Below, in pieces: positions 10,439-21,653 of a stretch of 64,000 bases of DNA. Every line of letters starts with the position of its first letter. Position 1 is the first letter of the stretch. Origin of the DNA: Paralithodes platypus (taxonomy: Eukaryota; Arthropoda; Malacostraca; Decapoda; Lithodidae); assembly GCA_032716605.1 (NCBI GenBank), contig CM064509.1, positions 50,227,990-50,291,989 of the forward strand. Direction: 5' to 3'. Both the position numbers and the translations under genes were made by a program. The notes beneath the pieces were generated by a model. That model had not been told where the DNA came from, searched no databases, and saw only the letters and a list, made by a program, of their open reading frames with translations.

Positions 10439-10654
10439 ATGGTGTGTATATATATACAGTATATATATACACCATACACACAATTACATCACATAAACAC
10501 ATACAGTACATACGTGTACTTAAAAAAACACACACACACGTACACACACACACACACTACACAAGTGCCTATGTACTTCCTCTAATCCACACACACTCAC
10601 AATTACATTCATACACACACAATATAATACAACACACATACACACACGCAAGGA

Positions 10655-10860
10655 GATGGATAGATATTGACATTGAAAATGATAGAAACAGTTACAAGCC
10701 CCCCAAAAAAAAAACACACACACACAAAGAGATGGATAGATATTGACATTGAAAGGATAGAAACAGTGACACCCCCCCCCCAACAAAAAAACCCCCACAA
10801 TGGTAAACAAAGGAAGCAGGAAGAGATTACCCCAGATAACAGACACACACACACACACAC
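10655..10860. repeat. Duplicated GATGGATAGATATTGACATT unit in CA-rich DNA
   Basis: GATGGATAGATATTGACATT plus GATAGAAACAGT occurs at about 10656 and 10731, each followed by C- and A-rich runs and (CA)n. The spacing suggests local duplication. Confidence 0.7.
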
Positions 10861-10872
10861 AAACACTTAAGT

Positions 10873-10995
10873 GCTTCCATGTCTCACTCCTTAGACTGGA
10901 ACAAGACCTCACGGGCCTCACCGTGTTCAACGTGTTCAACGGTAGAGTGTAAAGGCTATCAGCCTATGCCCGAGAGGGAGTAGTTGGAATATAGA
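10873..10995 (+). repeat. Short dispersed repeat, copy 2
   Basis: CATGTCTCACTCCTTAGACT then GGAACAAGACCTCACGGGCC, ending GTTGGAATATAG, paralogous to 9258-9340. This copy has about 45 bp of extra sequence including a GTGTTCAAC duplication. Confidence 0.6.
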
Positions 10996-11447
10996 AGGAA
11001 GTACCGGTAAAGGGTATTGTGTACACATCCCTGGTCATTTGGTTCCAGCCACAGACCTGACGACAAGACAGTAAGCTACAATATTATCTCTTTTATTCTC
11101 CATTTGTAGCATTTTCTTGGGTTTTAATTTAGTGACTTGCCCTAATTTCCGATGTCCGTGACTTTGCGCCAGGTGCCTGATCATTAGTTTCCCAATGTTT
11201 CGTATGTTTTCAGTAGATTTAAAGATAAATTTATGATGAAAGCCGGTGAGTTAACCAGGCGGGTTGAACAAACAATATGGCGACCGAGTGAAACTTAGGA
11301 AGCAGGCTGGTTGTCCCTTGGGGAAATAATCGTCTGAATAATACATTAATTATAATAAATACCTGATAATTGCAGGCTTAAGGTTAAAGAAACTCGTAAT
11401 GTTTAAGTGTTTTTTATTTAATTAGTTCAGATTATACACTTAGCACC

Positions 11448-12779
11448 CGTAAACTGGGGTAATTTCGGACTGCGGTCATAACTTCGGACATCGGCGATAA
11501 TAAGTAATTAGCCATGTCATTATATAATGGAAACGCTTTTTATCGTTTTTGTGTGTGGGGCCCGTTTAGAGAAATGGCAAAGGAAGAGCATGTAAAAGTC
11601 CTAGGGAACTGACATGAGTATATGTACACTAAACAAATATTATATATATGACGAAAATATGTACATTTTTCGCTACCCTGCCAAACTTCTATCACCCTGA
11701 AGAAATTTGTTTGTATGAATGATGTTGTGACTGATATAATTTTGTAGTAACATTACCAGAGACAACATCCACCAAAGGAAATTTGTTACACTTGTATTAC
11801 GCTCTAGCTAAAACACTATAATTTAACCGATTGTGTTTTAAAAAAAACATATAAACTTCGGACATGGAACAAAACAATCGTTTGTTATTATTTGCCCTAT
11901 GAAAATAATTCATAATACTTGTCCATCATTAAAATGGTGGTGAAAGATCAAATAATAATTCTCTGAGTCCAAAAACCCATAAAAATATGATAATATGCTA
12001 ACCGATTTATGTATTTCGGATAATTCTGGATATATAATATATATTAATTAGGAGAGGCATATATCTTGTCCAAACAACATTTTATCTGCCGAAAGAAACA
12101 CCAACAAACACGTTATACCTATACAAATTCTCAAATTCATAAAAATGTATAATTTATGCAGTGATATAGTATACATACCTCTATATTTTCACTAGGCCTA
12201 GTTAATTTTCGAGTTATTGATTTGACAGCATTGGTTATTTTTCCTGCTCAATATTTTCTAAAAAGAGTGAGTTCAATGCCTAACGAAAACAGATCCAAAA
12301 AGAATATATGTTAAACATCGTATATAACCCCCTCCTATACTGATTATACAGGCCTAAAAGTATTGACTGTGCATTTTCCACTAAAACATCGGACAGGGAT
12401 AAGCAGCAATAATAAAATATTCATATAAAATAGTAGGAGCCGAAAAATGAATGAAATAAGGCCACGAATGTACGTCCGAAGTTCTCCTCCGTTTGTCCGG
12501 AGTTATCCCAGCTTTCTTGGCAATCATTTTCCATAAGAAATCACTGTATGTCCGAAGTTTCCATACATGTCCAAAGTTTTCCACTTTTCAAGAATACTTC
12601 GGACATCATTTAGGATAAGGATAGCTCTCTTATTATGGGGTATAATTTTAGGAGGCTTCATGGATTACGGCGCACTATCACCATACATCACTTGACCTAG
12701 TTAAATCTCTATAATGTGTTTACACTCAGGAGAAATTGTTAAAAAACTCGAAAAATGTCCGAAGTTACCCCAGTTTACG
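11448..12779. mobile_element. Non-autonomous inverted-repeat element H with 5-bp target duplication
   Basis: The termini CGTAAACTGGGGTAA (11448) and TTACCCCAGTTTACG (ending 12779) are inverted copies, followed inward by TTCGGAC/GTCCGAA. GCACC flanks both sides (11443-11447 and 12780-12784). The motif TTCGGACAT or its complement recurs several times inside each end. The interior is AT-rich and non-coding. Superfamily unknown. It sits inside X2. Confidence 0.75.
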
Positions 12780-13539
12780 GCACCAAACAAGATGATAGAC
12801 ATAGCTCTATGATATGTTTGTCACAATTAGAATACTATAATATTGCATAACAGGGCATATTCATTGTTTTATTCACAAGTTATTTAGGAATATTCACGAA
12901 ATAGTAGGTTAGACCTACTTCATCCACAATATCTCACTCCTTCAGAACTTGTCTCGTGACAATCTCGTCGCGATCGAAGTTATCTGGTAGACTATCGCGT
13001 TTATTGCGCTACTGTCTCACTGTAATCACCCGGTCATACCAAAAACAGCGTTGCCAATAATGACGGATCGCTGAAATCGCAATGAAGGACGCGATGACAT
13101 CGTAATTAATCTATATTGTCGCAATGATTTTGCACAATTGTCGCACAATATTCGCAATTATCGTTTGAAGGTCGACCAATTCGCACACCTTTTCCATGAG
13201 TTGCGACAAACGAGACCTTGGTGCAAATACTGAGATTCTACTGAGATAAGGTGAGAATGAAGTGAGACAATGCCCGATTATGTCGCATTTGTCGCAGCAG
13301 TCGTCCATTCGCAGCCGGATTTTAAACTTTTCAAAATCTAACGGCGACCCTAGCGACTTCTGGGGTACTCGTGGGGGGGGGGGGTTTGTGAGACTATTGT
13401 GAGAATACTGCGATTGATTGCGACTTTATGGTCGATTAATGCGAATACTGGACATAGAAATAAAAACCCTGTCGCAAGCTGTCTCATCGCATTCGAAGTC
13501 GCCGAGTCGCACAGTGGGATCCCACCTTTAGTCTCTAAG

Positions 13540-14148
13540 ACGCCTAAATTGCATTGCCCTAAAATAACCAATGGTCTTCACCCATGGTATTAGTAACAAA
13601 GAAAGATGGATCCCTCAGATCCTGTGTCGACTACCACCAACTGAATGTCGTCCCCATAAAAGACGTTACCCAAATTTATGGATTCGGTCTTCTAGGGATT
13701 CACTTGGGAAGTGTGTTTAGTCTATTTAGATGACAACATTGCTTTTGTGCGATCATGGGAAGAGCATTTGAACTGACTGGTAGAAGTACTCACATGCATC
13801 CGGGATGCCGAGTTGAAACTAAAACCTTCTAAATTAATCCTAGCTAAGTCCTCCGGCTTACATAGGGCATGTCATTTCAGAAGATGGAATTGCGCTCGAC
13901 CCAGCAAAATTAGACTCTATAACTAGAACTATTCTACCTCAAGATGTCAAAGGATTTCCGCACCTTCCACTGGTTAACCTCATGCTATAGGAGGTTCGTG
14001 AAAAGGTTCTCTACCATTGCGAAAATACTCTAGGATCTTACAAATAAAGGGAAAAAAAATCCTGGACTAAAGACAGATTAGGCACCTTTCACCAACTTAA
14101 ACACTTACTAACATCCACCCTGATTGTACCCATTCCTGACTATACTGT
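13540..14148 (+). pseudogene. Ty3/gypsy-like polyprotein relic, segment 2 (reverse transcriptase)
   Basis: LVTKKDGSLRSCVDYHQLN (from about 13588) is the first conserved block of gypsy reverse transcriptase. After a deletion, CLVYLDDN (about 13712-13735) carries the catalytic YLDD, followed by WEEHL and ELKLKPSKL. Frameshifted remnants of the connection region follow (ISEDGIALDPAKLDSI, SCYRRFVKRFSTIAKI, LTNKGKKS). There are several stops and frameshifts, so it is dead. It is the continuation of segment 1 across X1 and X2. Confidence 0.85.
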
Positions 14149-16025
14149 ACTCAACCCTTCAGTTTGTATTTCTTTTTTTTTCTTCTGTGTATGAAGGAGA
14201 CAAAGGACAGGCTGCCTGGAACGAGTGTCTACTCCAAAGCCAAAAGAGTGACAGAGAGCCAAAGTCAATAGACGTTGGGGTTAAAATGCCTGGACACAAA
14301 GTTTAAAGCAGTCTAAGTCATCGGAAGAAGGATAGATTGATTGAGGGAGAGAGTTCCAGAGTTCATTTGTTGAATAGAAGAAAGACTGAAATTTTTTCTA
14401 ATTCTTGGGTTGGAGAGCTGGACAGAATAGGAGTGGGATTGTATTGAAAGGCGAGTGCCTCACAATTGACATAAGGGAGGGGCTATACACTGAGAGAGCT
14501 CTGAAGAACACTTATTGTTGTAATTGTGATAGAGAAGTGAGAGAGATGCAACAGTGCAGCGTGCAAAAAGAGATTGTAGGGAACTAGAAAGAGGAATCAA
14601 ATTGATAAGCCAAAATACTTTTGACTATACTCTTTCGAGTGCGCATTGCACCCCAATACAGAGCAAAAAGCTGTTTTAGCAAGAGGGGTAATATAATCTT
14701 TCCAAAAAAGCTCGGATGAAAACGAACACAACAAATATTGAGAGAAGATGAAGGGTTGTTTTGTGTATTGTTGAAAAGTATTTGATAGTCTTGGGGAAGA
14801 TTGCAACGAGTAGATAGGAGAAGAAATAGAATGTTGGAAGCCTCGAAAGTAACAAGATTTTCTTTGCTTCAATCACAAATAATTGATAGCTCAGAAGATA
14901 GGCATGCCATGGCCCCGTTACGTGAGTTTTGGGATGATTGCATTCTGGGTTGTGAACAAAATAGTTAAGTACCGTAAGGTAGAGTCATCAGCATATTAGT
15001 GGATAGGAGTAGAGGTACAGTTGAGGAGATCATTGATGAATATTAGAAAGATAACTGGATATAGGACAGAACCTTGAGGAACTACGGATTGATAGGTTGA
15101 GGAAGAAAGCGATGGCTGTCCACAACTGCAGCTAAGAAATCGTCAGAAAGAAAATTAGAAACAATAGCACAGATAGAGGGAAAGAAATCGAAGGAGAGTA
15201 GTTTGGAAATTAGAGATTTGTGCCAGACTCTATTGAAGGCTTTCGATATGTCTAGCACAATTTCAAAAAATCTCACAGAAGTCCCACAGGGAGGATGACC
15301 AAGAGTTAGTAAAATAAGCAAGGAGATCACCATTAGAGTTGCCCTTAAGGAAACCATACTGGCGATCTGAAAGTAGTTTATGGAACGATAAATGCCTAAG
15401 ACATTTTTAATTAAGAATATATTAAGAAACTTTAGAAGTGCATATATGAGAGCAATTGGACAATAGTTGAAGGGTTGAGAGTGTCACCGTTCTTTGGGAC
15501 AAGTTGAATGACAGCAAACTTCCAGCAAGAAGGAAAGACGTTAGAGGAAAGACAGAGACGAAAGAATTTGCCTTAGCAAGGAGTAAACACGAAAAAACAG
15601 TTTTTGGGTACAACATGACGAACACCATCCGGTCCGTACACCTTCTTAAGAGAAGCCTTCTGCTCAGAGAGGGCAGAAAGTACATCCTTAGAGGAGGTTA
15701 ACCCGTACAATCCCAGGCGACACAATCCCAGCGACGGTTATAGCCGTCAGTAATGTATTTGTCTTGTAACTGCCTGTACAATGCTTTTTTTTTTTTTTTT
15801 TTTTTTGTGAAAAGGTGGTCTCTCCTGTCATCTTGGCCACATTGCTTGGGACTGCTGGGGACTTTTATTACTGTATCCTATGGTACAGTACGGGTTAAGC
15901 TATTAGGTATAAGTAAATGAGAAGAAGGTGGAAAGGGAGGAGTAATGCCGGAATCAACCAAGGTGGAGTTCAGTTTTGTCAGAGGAAGAAGGGACTATCA
16001 GAGTGTAAAAGAGGAGGGATATACA
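14149..16025 (-). mobile_element. APE-type LINE fragment, minus strand, inserted in the gypsy relic
   Basis: The reverse complement matches the plus-strand LINE at 34445-39770 along its length. 15082-15357 gives DISKAFNRVWHKSLISK and IVSNFLSDDF, reverse transcriptase palm sequence. 14597-14872 corresponds to the thumb and downstream region. The A-rich tail is at about 14160-14180 and the 5' truncation is near 16025. Frames are broken throughout. A TTAA element interrupts it at 15698-15898. Confidence 0.8.
15698..15898. mobile_element. 201-bp TTAA-flanked MITE, family G
   Basis: Bounded by TTAACCCGTAC and its exact complement GTACGGGTTAA, with an internal T run. The paralogous LINE at about 34660-34690 lacks it, giving an empty site: LINE sequence continues directly from CTTATGCCTAATATC to TCCTCTAAAGATG there. 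TTAA plus CCCGT ends suggest piggyBac-type mobilisation. Confidence 0.85.
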
Positions 16026-16029
16026 GTAA

Positions 16030-16359
16030 ACATATGTCTCACTAGTCAGGATCAGAGCAGTATTATCATAAGCCCGCAATGGTATAGAATACATCAGCGC
16101 TTGCGCCAGTCGTACTATAAACCCGGCAGAGGCAAATTATCCCACAACAAAACAAGAATATCTAGGATTAGTTTGGGCTCTCCAACATTTCTGTTCCTAC
16201 CTCCGTTATCATGACCGACCACTATTCTTTGCAATGGTTGAAGCAATCACAAACATCTATTACCCTCATCACATTTGACTATTCTGCTGGCGTTGTAGAA
16301 TATTAAAATCAATTACTGCAAAAGCCTCATTTCTTACCCCTCATTTATATACATACTGC
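16030..16359 (+). pseudogene. Ty3/gypsy-like polyprotein relic, segment 3 (RNase H)
   Basis: From about 16118 the plus strand reads EANYPTTKQEYLGLVWALQH, the conserved RNase H block of gypsy elements, then SYLRYHDRPLF and, in a shifted frame, DHYSLQWLKQSQTS. Order and orientation continue segments 1 and 2 after removal of the LINE at 14149-16025. Confidence 0.8.
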
Positions 16360-16512
16360 ACATAACATGCCTTCTGCGTGTCAAAAGAGGCGACTAAAGA
16401 GGTTGGGTCGGTGGGCTTGCGCCGCCCACCCGGAAAAAAATACATAGCAACGATGAACGATTAATCGGCCTCGGATGCGGACGGACCCTCTGTTGACGAA
16501 CCCCGACCGACT

Positions 16513-17470
16513 ATGGACAAGCCTACGGACATTCTGAGAATAGGGACATGGAATGTGAGTGGCATGAATGATGGCACAAAAGAGAGAGAGGTACTGGAAT
16601 TGTTAGTGAATGCCAGGCTGGATGTATGTGGAATGACGGAGACCAAATGGAATGGTACAGATGTGAGAGAGTGGGAGTTTGGAATGGGTGTGTGTGCTGG
16701 AGTGAGTGAGGGAGCAGCGAGAGAAGGTGCATGTTTGTTTGTAAGTAACAAATGGAAGGAGTGTGTAAGAGAATATGGGTCTGTGGGTTCAAGGATTGTG
16801 TGGGTGAGAATGAAAGTAGGAATACAAACGTGGGTGATTATGTGTGTGTATGCTCCGACAGAGGATAAAAAAGTAAGAGAGAGTAAGGAGTTCTGAGTGA
16901 ATGTAGAGGCGTGCCTGGATAAGTTTGACAAGAACGAAAGAATATTTCTGAATAGGGATATGAATGGTAAGGTGGGTGATAGGAAAGTTGTTGGAGTGGT
17001 GGGAGGGTGGGGGGTACCGTCAGAGGTGAATGGGAATGGTAGTGCACTTGTGGACGTATGTGTGGGGAGGAGGTTGTGGATAGCCAACACCTTCTTCCGA
17101 CACAGAATGATACACAGGTACACATGGAAAGTGGTGTGGACGATGAAGGATAAGACAGTGGTGGAACGAAAGTCACTGATTGATTTTATATGTGTGGATG
17201 AAAGAATGAAGAAATCTGTGATGGATGCTAGGGTGTATAGGGGTATTGAAGGGGGTCTGTCTGATCATTATGTAGTAGTAGCTAAGGTTAGGATACAATA
17301 GAAGTGGGTGAGGAGAGCTGGAGGGAGGCGAGAGGAAGGTGGAATGGTGAGGAGGGTGGAGAGGCTGCAGGAGGAGGAAATCAGGGAAGAGTACAGGAGA
17401 GCAGTAGAAAGATGACTAGGTGGGTTCGATCTAGAAGATATGGAGGAAGTGGAGGAGATAAGCAAGGTGT
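16513..17470 (+). pseudogene. RTE copy 1, AP endonuclease domain (broken)
   Basis: From the ATG at 16513: LRIGTWNVSGMND (conserved N), DVCGMTETKWNG (catalytic E) and VCVYAPTED. A stop at 16894-16896 interrupts it; the same frame then gives FLNRDMNGKVG (the G-D-x-N motif altered to R-D-M-N), SLIDFICVDERM and GLSDHYVVV (the S-D-H motif), before another stop at 17299-17301. Stops and the altered motif make it inactive. The copy at 54.87 kb starts only at the last third of this domain. Confidence 0.85.
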
Positions 17471-17959
17471 TTAACACCTAACGAGCGGCCTAGGCGATAA
17501 ATAATATGTAGCCACCAGTGAGGTGTTTTTACCCAAAATAGGGCTGTTTACGTGATAATATTCATGCCTAAATAAGACCCCGAGCGTAAAACAAATATCT
17601 ATCCCTGAAAGGGCATAAACAGAGCTTTCCAATGACACCCCAACGATCCTTGTATGACCGCTAGTTTTCTTGCAACAATCGCGCAACACGAGTGCAAAAA
17701 CCATGTAATTCGGTACTTTCCCCACACAATTCACTATGTAGCGAGTGTGAGAGGGTGGAGGAGGGTGTGATTCATGTCAGTTGGTCCACCGCGGTGGTCT
17801 GGAGCAGTCATACGCTCGCTACTCTCCTGCCACCACTTGTCTCTCTCTCTCTCAGCAACATTACGTGCTGAAAATGCCACACGACTTATGTTGTGAGCCG
17901 CCACATAGTCCAAATTTCTTTCACTCGACATATGATGCGCGCCGCTAAAGAATGGTTAA
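17471..17959 (-). mobile_element. TTAA-flanked MITE, family A, copy 2, inside RTE copy 1
   Basis: A reverse-orientation family A element bounded by TTAACACCTAACGAGCGGCC and GCGCCGCTAAAGAATGGTTAA. The RTE copy at 55281-55310 shows the empty site AAGGTGTTTAAGGATGAG: the TTAA there is single, while here it is present on both sides. This demonstrates TTAA duplication and precise insertion. Confidence 0.92.
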
Positions 17960-17964
17960 GACAG

Positions 17965-19976
17965 AGGTCTGTGCAGCATGTGAAATGAGGTGTTTGGAGT
18001 GAGGAGAAGAGGGAGGGGAGTGAAAGGTACAGCATGGTGGACAGAAGAGGTAAAAATAGCTGTGGAAGATAAGAAGAAAGCGTATAGAGAGTGGTTGGGT
18101 AATAGAGGGATTGAAGATTTCGAGAGACAGAAACGAGCGAGGTACGTGGAGAGTAAGAGGGTGGTGAAGAGAGTAGTGAAGGAAAGTAAGAGAAGAGTAG
18201 ATGAGGAATTTGGAAGGAATCTGAGTGTAAAATGGAGGGAGAGTAAGAAACTGTTCTGGAAAGAAGTCAAGAAAGTTAGGGAAGGTAGCAAGGGAAACAG
18301 TAAGGGTGTGAAAGATAAGAATGGGAGAATGCTAGCCGAGAAGCAAGAGAGAGTCGAAAGATGGAGGGAGTACTTCAATGAGTTGCTAAATGTAAGGAAT
18401 GAAGAGCCAGCAAACATAGCTGGATATGGTATGGGAGGGAGAAGAAGAGAAGTAGTGGAGGAGGAGGTGGGGATCAGGAGGTCAGAATTGTGGGAAGCCA
18501 TGAAAAGAGTGAAGTTGGGGAAAGCACCAGGAACAAATGGAGTGTGTGGGAAAATGTTGAGGTATGGTGGTGAGATAGTGATCGAATGGGTATGGAAAAT
18601 GTGCAAACTAGCATGGGAGAAGGGGAGTGCACCCGATGACTGGAAGACTGGCATAATAGTCCCCCTATATAAGGGCAAAGGGGAAAGAGGAGTGTGGGGT
18701 AACCACCGAGGAATATGTCTTTTAAACGTAGTAGGGAAGGTGTACAGTAGGGTAGTGATTGAGAGAGTGAGAGTGAGAACGGAGAAATGGATAGGCGACG
18801 AGCAGGGAGGTTTTTAGGAAGGGAAGAGGATGTGTAGATCAGATGTTTGCCCTGAATTGTGTTGTGGAGAAATATTTGGAGATGAAAAAAAAAGTGTATG
18901 TTGCCTTTATGGACTTGGAGAAGGCCTATGACAGAGTGGATAGAGAAGGTATGTGGAAAGTACTTAGAATATACTGAGTAGATGGCAAGTTGCTGAAAGC
19001 AGTGAAGAGCATGTATGAGGGTGCAAAGGCGGCAGTACGTGTGGAGAATGAGCAGAGCGAGTTCTTTGACCTGAGTGTTGGGTTGAAACAGGGGTGTGTG
19101 ATGTCCCCGTGGTTGTTTACTGTATATATGGATGGAGTCATGAAAGAAATACTAGGAAGAGCAGTGGATGTTGGTGTATCGCTGAAAAGGGAGGGAAATC
19201 AGTGGAAGCTACCTATACTGCTGTTTGTGGATGATACAGTTCTGATGAGCAATAATGAATGGGAGTTGCAGGGTCTGGTAAATGTGTTTGGAACAGTGTG
19301 CGAAAAACTGAATTTGAAGGTAAATGCGGGGAAGAGCAAGGTCATGGTCTTCGAAAGGGGTGAAGTCACAGAGTGTGAGGTGAAGTTGAACGGTCAGGCT
19401 ATGGAGCTTGTCAGTCCTTTTAAGTATCTGGGCAGTGTGTTGAGTAAAGATGGGACTATGGATGAATAACTGCAGGAGAGGGTGCAACAGGGGAAGAGGG
19501 TTGTAGGAACGTTGAAAGCAGTAACAAGAAATAAAGTGGTCAGTATGGTAATCCCGACACTAACTTACGGAAGCGAAGCATGGACGTTCGGGAAGAGACT
19601 CAGAGAGCGGTGGAAATGAGTTACTTGAGAAGTGCGTGCAGAGTTACATTGAGGGATAGACAATCGAATGAGGAAGTAAGAAGGAGGTGTGGTGTGGAGG
19701 TAGATGTGCTGGAAAGTGTGAAAAGGAACAACTTGAGATGGTTCGGCCATATGGAACGTATGGAAAGCGAGAGAATGACTAAGAGGGTGTACGAGAGCGA
19801 GGTGGAGGGACAGAGAGGGAGAGGTAGACCGAATGAGAGGTGGAAGGATGGAGTGAGGAAGTACATGAACGAAGGCGTTGCTGGTTGGGGAGAGGGGCAT
19901 CGACTGACTGAGGACAGAGGTGCATGGGGGCGGTTCGTTCGTGGCCACCCCTTCGGGGATCACGGCATCAGGCAAT
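17965..19976 (+). pseudogene. RTE copy 1, reverse transcriptase and C-terminal region (broken)
   Basis: From 17990: GTAWWTEEVKIAVEDKKKA, LGKAPGTNGVCGKM (motif 0/1), DWKTGIIVPLYKGKGERG, EQGGF. An extra T near 18815 shifts the frame. FMDLEKAYDRVD (catalytic D) lies near 18910, a TGA at about 18976 follows, then GLKQGCVMSPWLF and LLFVDDTVLMSN (catalytic V-D-D, where copy 3 has A-D-D). The C-terminal region from 19580 includes LRWFGHMERM. Multiple lesions make this copy dead. Confidence 0.9.
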
Positions 19977-19997
19977 AGATAGATAGATAGACATAAC

Positions 19998-20208
19998 TTG
20001 CCCCCCCCCCCGCCCCCCTCTCCGAAACTTTGTAGATCTCTTACAGGTTTTATCACATGTTATATTCTTGTAATTCAGTCTTCTACATTGCCATTGATTT
20101 GTATTATAAATTACTATTGCCTTATGTTAAACCTCAATCCTACGTCTTCTGTAAATAAAGTAGGTGTGCAGTTTTCGCATTACCAAAAAAAAAAAAAAAA
20201 AAAAAAAT
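19998..20208 (+). repeat. C-rich run, AATAAA and poly(A): possible retroposed 3' end
   Basis: A C/G-rich run (19999-20025) is followed by AT-rich sequence with CTGTAAATAAAGTAG and 23 A residues (about 20185-20207). This looks like the 3' end of a retrotransposed transcript of unknown source. Confidence 0.4.
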
Positions 20209-20280
20209 GCATACGCAACTCTGCGACCTAGAATTCTGCAAGTAGTATTGAATCTCTTTGGTAAAATCGGTATACAGTAT

Positions 20281-20995
20281 CATGGACTTCTAGAATAGAT
20301 GGACAGGAAACTCCCAAAAATGGGAAAAATTATTGGGGGCTTATGCACATGTTTTGACCTAGTGAAAAAACCGTAAGAGATAACCTCAAAATTCTTTTTG
20401 GATATTGGGGAGCAACTATTTCTGCTAACAAATAGGCACAGGAAATATTGAAATCGCATAAGAGGGGTCCATGGGGGCCCTTGGGCCAAAAAGGGGCCCA
20501 TTTTCCAAAAACCATTCGTTTTATTTCTAAGCTCGATTTTATCCGAAAGTAATGATATTGATGTCTAATATTATGTTTTGGGGGTCAAAAAATGCTATAG
20601 AACACATTTCAATAGTCACAAAGTTCAACTTCTCGTCTAAAAATTGAAAAAAAAAATCAAAATGGCCCCAATATTTTTTATAATTTGACTCAAACTTTGT
20701 CGAAAATCTGAAAGAATGATATTGGTGTCTAATATTATGTTGTTGAGGTCAAAAAATGCTATAGAACACATTTCAATAGTCACAAAGTTCAACTTCCTTT
20801 CTAAAAATCAAAAAAATCAAAATGGCCCCAATATTTGTTTTATAATTTGACTCAAAATTAGTCGAAAATCATTGTCTTGGTGTTTATTTTGATTATTTTA
20901 AGGTTGACAAATGAAATACAATTCATATCTATGGTAAAAAATATCAACTTCCTGTACAAGCATAACAAAATTCATAATGGTCGTCTATTTTAGAA
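20281..20995. repeat. Left terminal inverted repeat of the P-like transposon
   Basis: About 715 bp, inverted relative to 23231-23954. It contains two ~130-bp direct repeats (around 20540-20690 and 20710-20870) with ATTATGTT, TGCTATAGAACACATTTCAA and CAAAATGGCCCCAATATTT. Confidence 0.88.
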
Positions 20996-21009
20996 GTCCA
21001 TGATAATGA

Positions 21010-21640
21010 TTAGTGAATAGTTTTAGCACGGAGCACACTATAGGACAGTGCTATTCAACCTGGGTGGACAGTCCACCTTAGGGTGGACGAGACTAAGTGA
21101 GGGGTGGACGGCTGTCTTGGGGTGGACAAGTGGGTGGACGAGATCCTGCCCACGTGTCTGTATAGATACAAGAGAATAAATAAATGGTATAAAACAGGAT
21201 GGTGAAAGATGGCCTACAAGTTGATTTTGTGTGGCTCACGAGCACTTCATCATCATCAACAGCCCTGATTAGTCCACTCCCCCAAACCTCTCCACTCTGA
21301 CCGGTCAGCTGTTAGTCTGTTCCAACCCAACCCAGCAAACTTTCGGATCTCGTCCCTCCATCTAGTCCGCTGTCTATCCCCCAGATTAACTTAGATTTAC
21401 CTCAAAATACACACTAATTATAAATGTATATATAATTACATATTTACTTTATATGAAATTTCACTCATATCTCTCTCTCTCTCTTTCTTCTAGATTTCTC
21501 AAAATACATAACACAAATATATATTTGTATTTTACATATTGGTTTTATATTTATATGAAATTTCACTCCATCCCTCTCTCTCGCTCTCTCTCAAACCTAA
21601 TGTGATATTATCACGTCCAGTTCCTGTTCGTCTGTGTTCC
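21010..21640. other. Interior non-coding segment of the P-like transposon
   Basis: Contains GGGTGGACGAGAC-type repeats (21055-21150), CATCATCATCAACAGCC, and TCTCTC-rich tracts with a short direct repeat of ATATGAAATTTCACTC (near 21450 and 21555). No coding motif was recognised. GTTCCAG just before 21642 resembles a splice acceptor, so an upstream exon may be missing. Confidence 0.4.
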
Positions 21641-21653
21641 AGTTCTGGCTATT

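Larger units (their letters stand above)
16367..19990 (+). mobile_element. RTE-like LINE, near full length, copy 1
   Basis: Starts with a 5' UTR beginning near CTTCTGCGTGTCAAAAGAGG, encodes endonuclease then reverse transcriptase, and ends in CAGGCAATAGATAGATAGA, a (TAGA)n tail typical of RTE-type simple-repeat tails. ACATAAC at 16360-16366 and 19991-19997 is a likely 7-bp target duplication. Without the internal TTAA element (17471-17959) it is about 3.1 kb, near the usual RTE length. Shorter copies are at 30989-32920 and 54869-57353, with rearranged minus-strand pieces at 47.8-51.3 kb. Confidence 0.88.

Noticed and set aside
17956..18678. 240-codon minus-strand frame (also 30928-31581 and 55081-56004)
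   Set aside because: Shadow of the purine-rich RTE reverse transcriptase on the other strand; it recurs in each RTE copy only because the sense strand is conserved.
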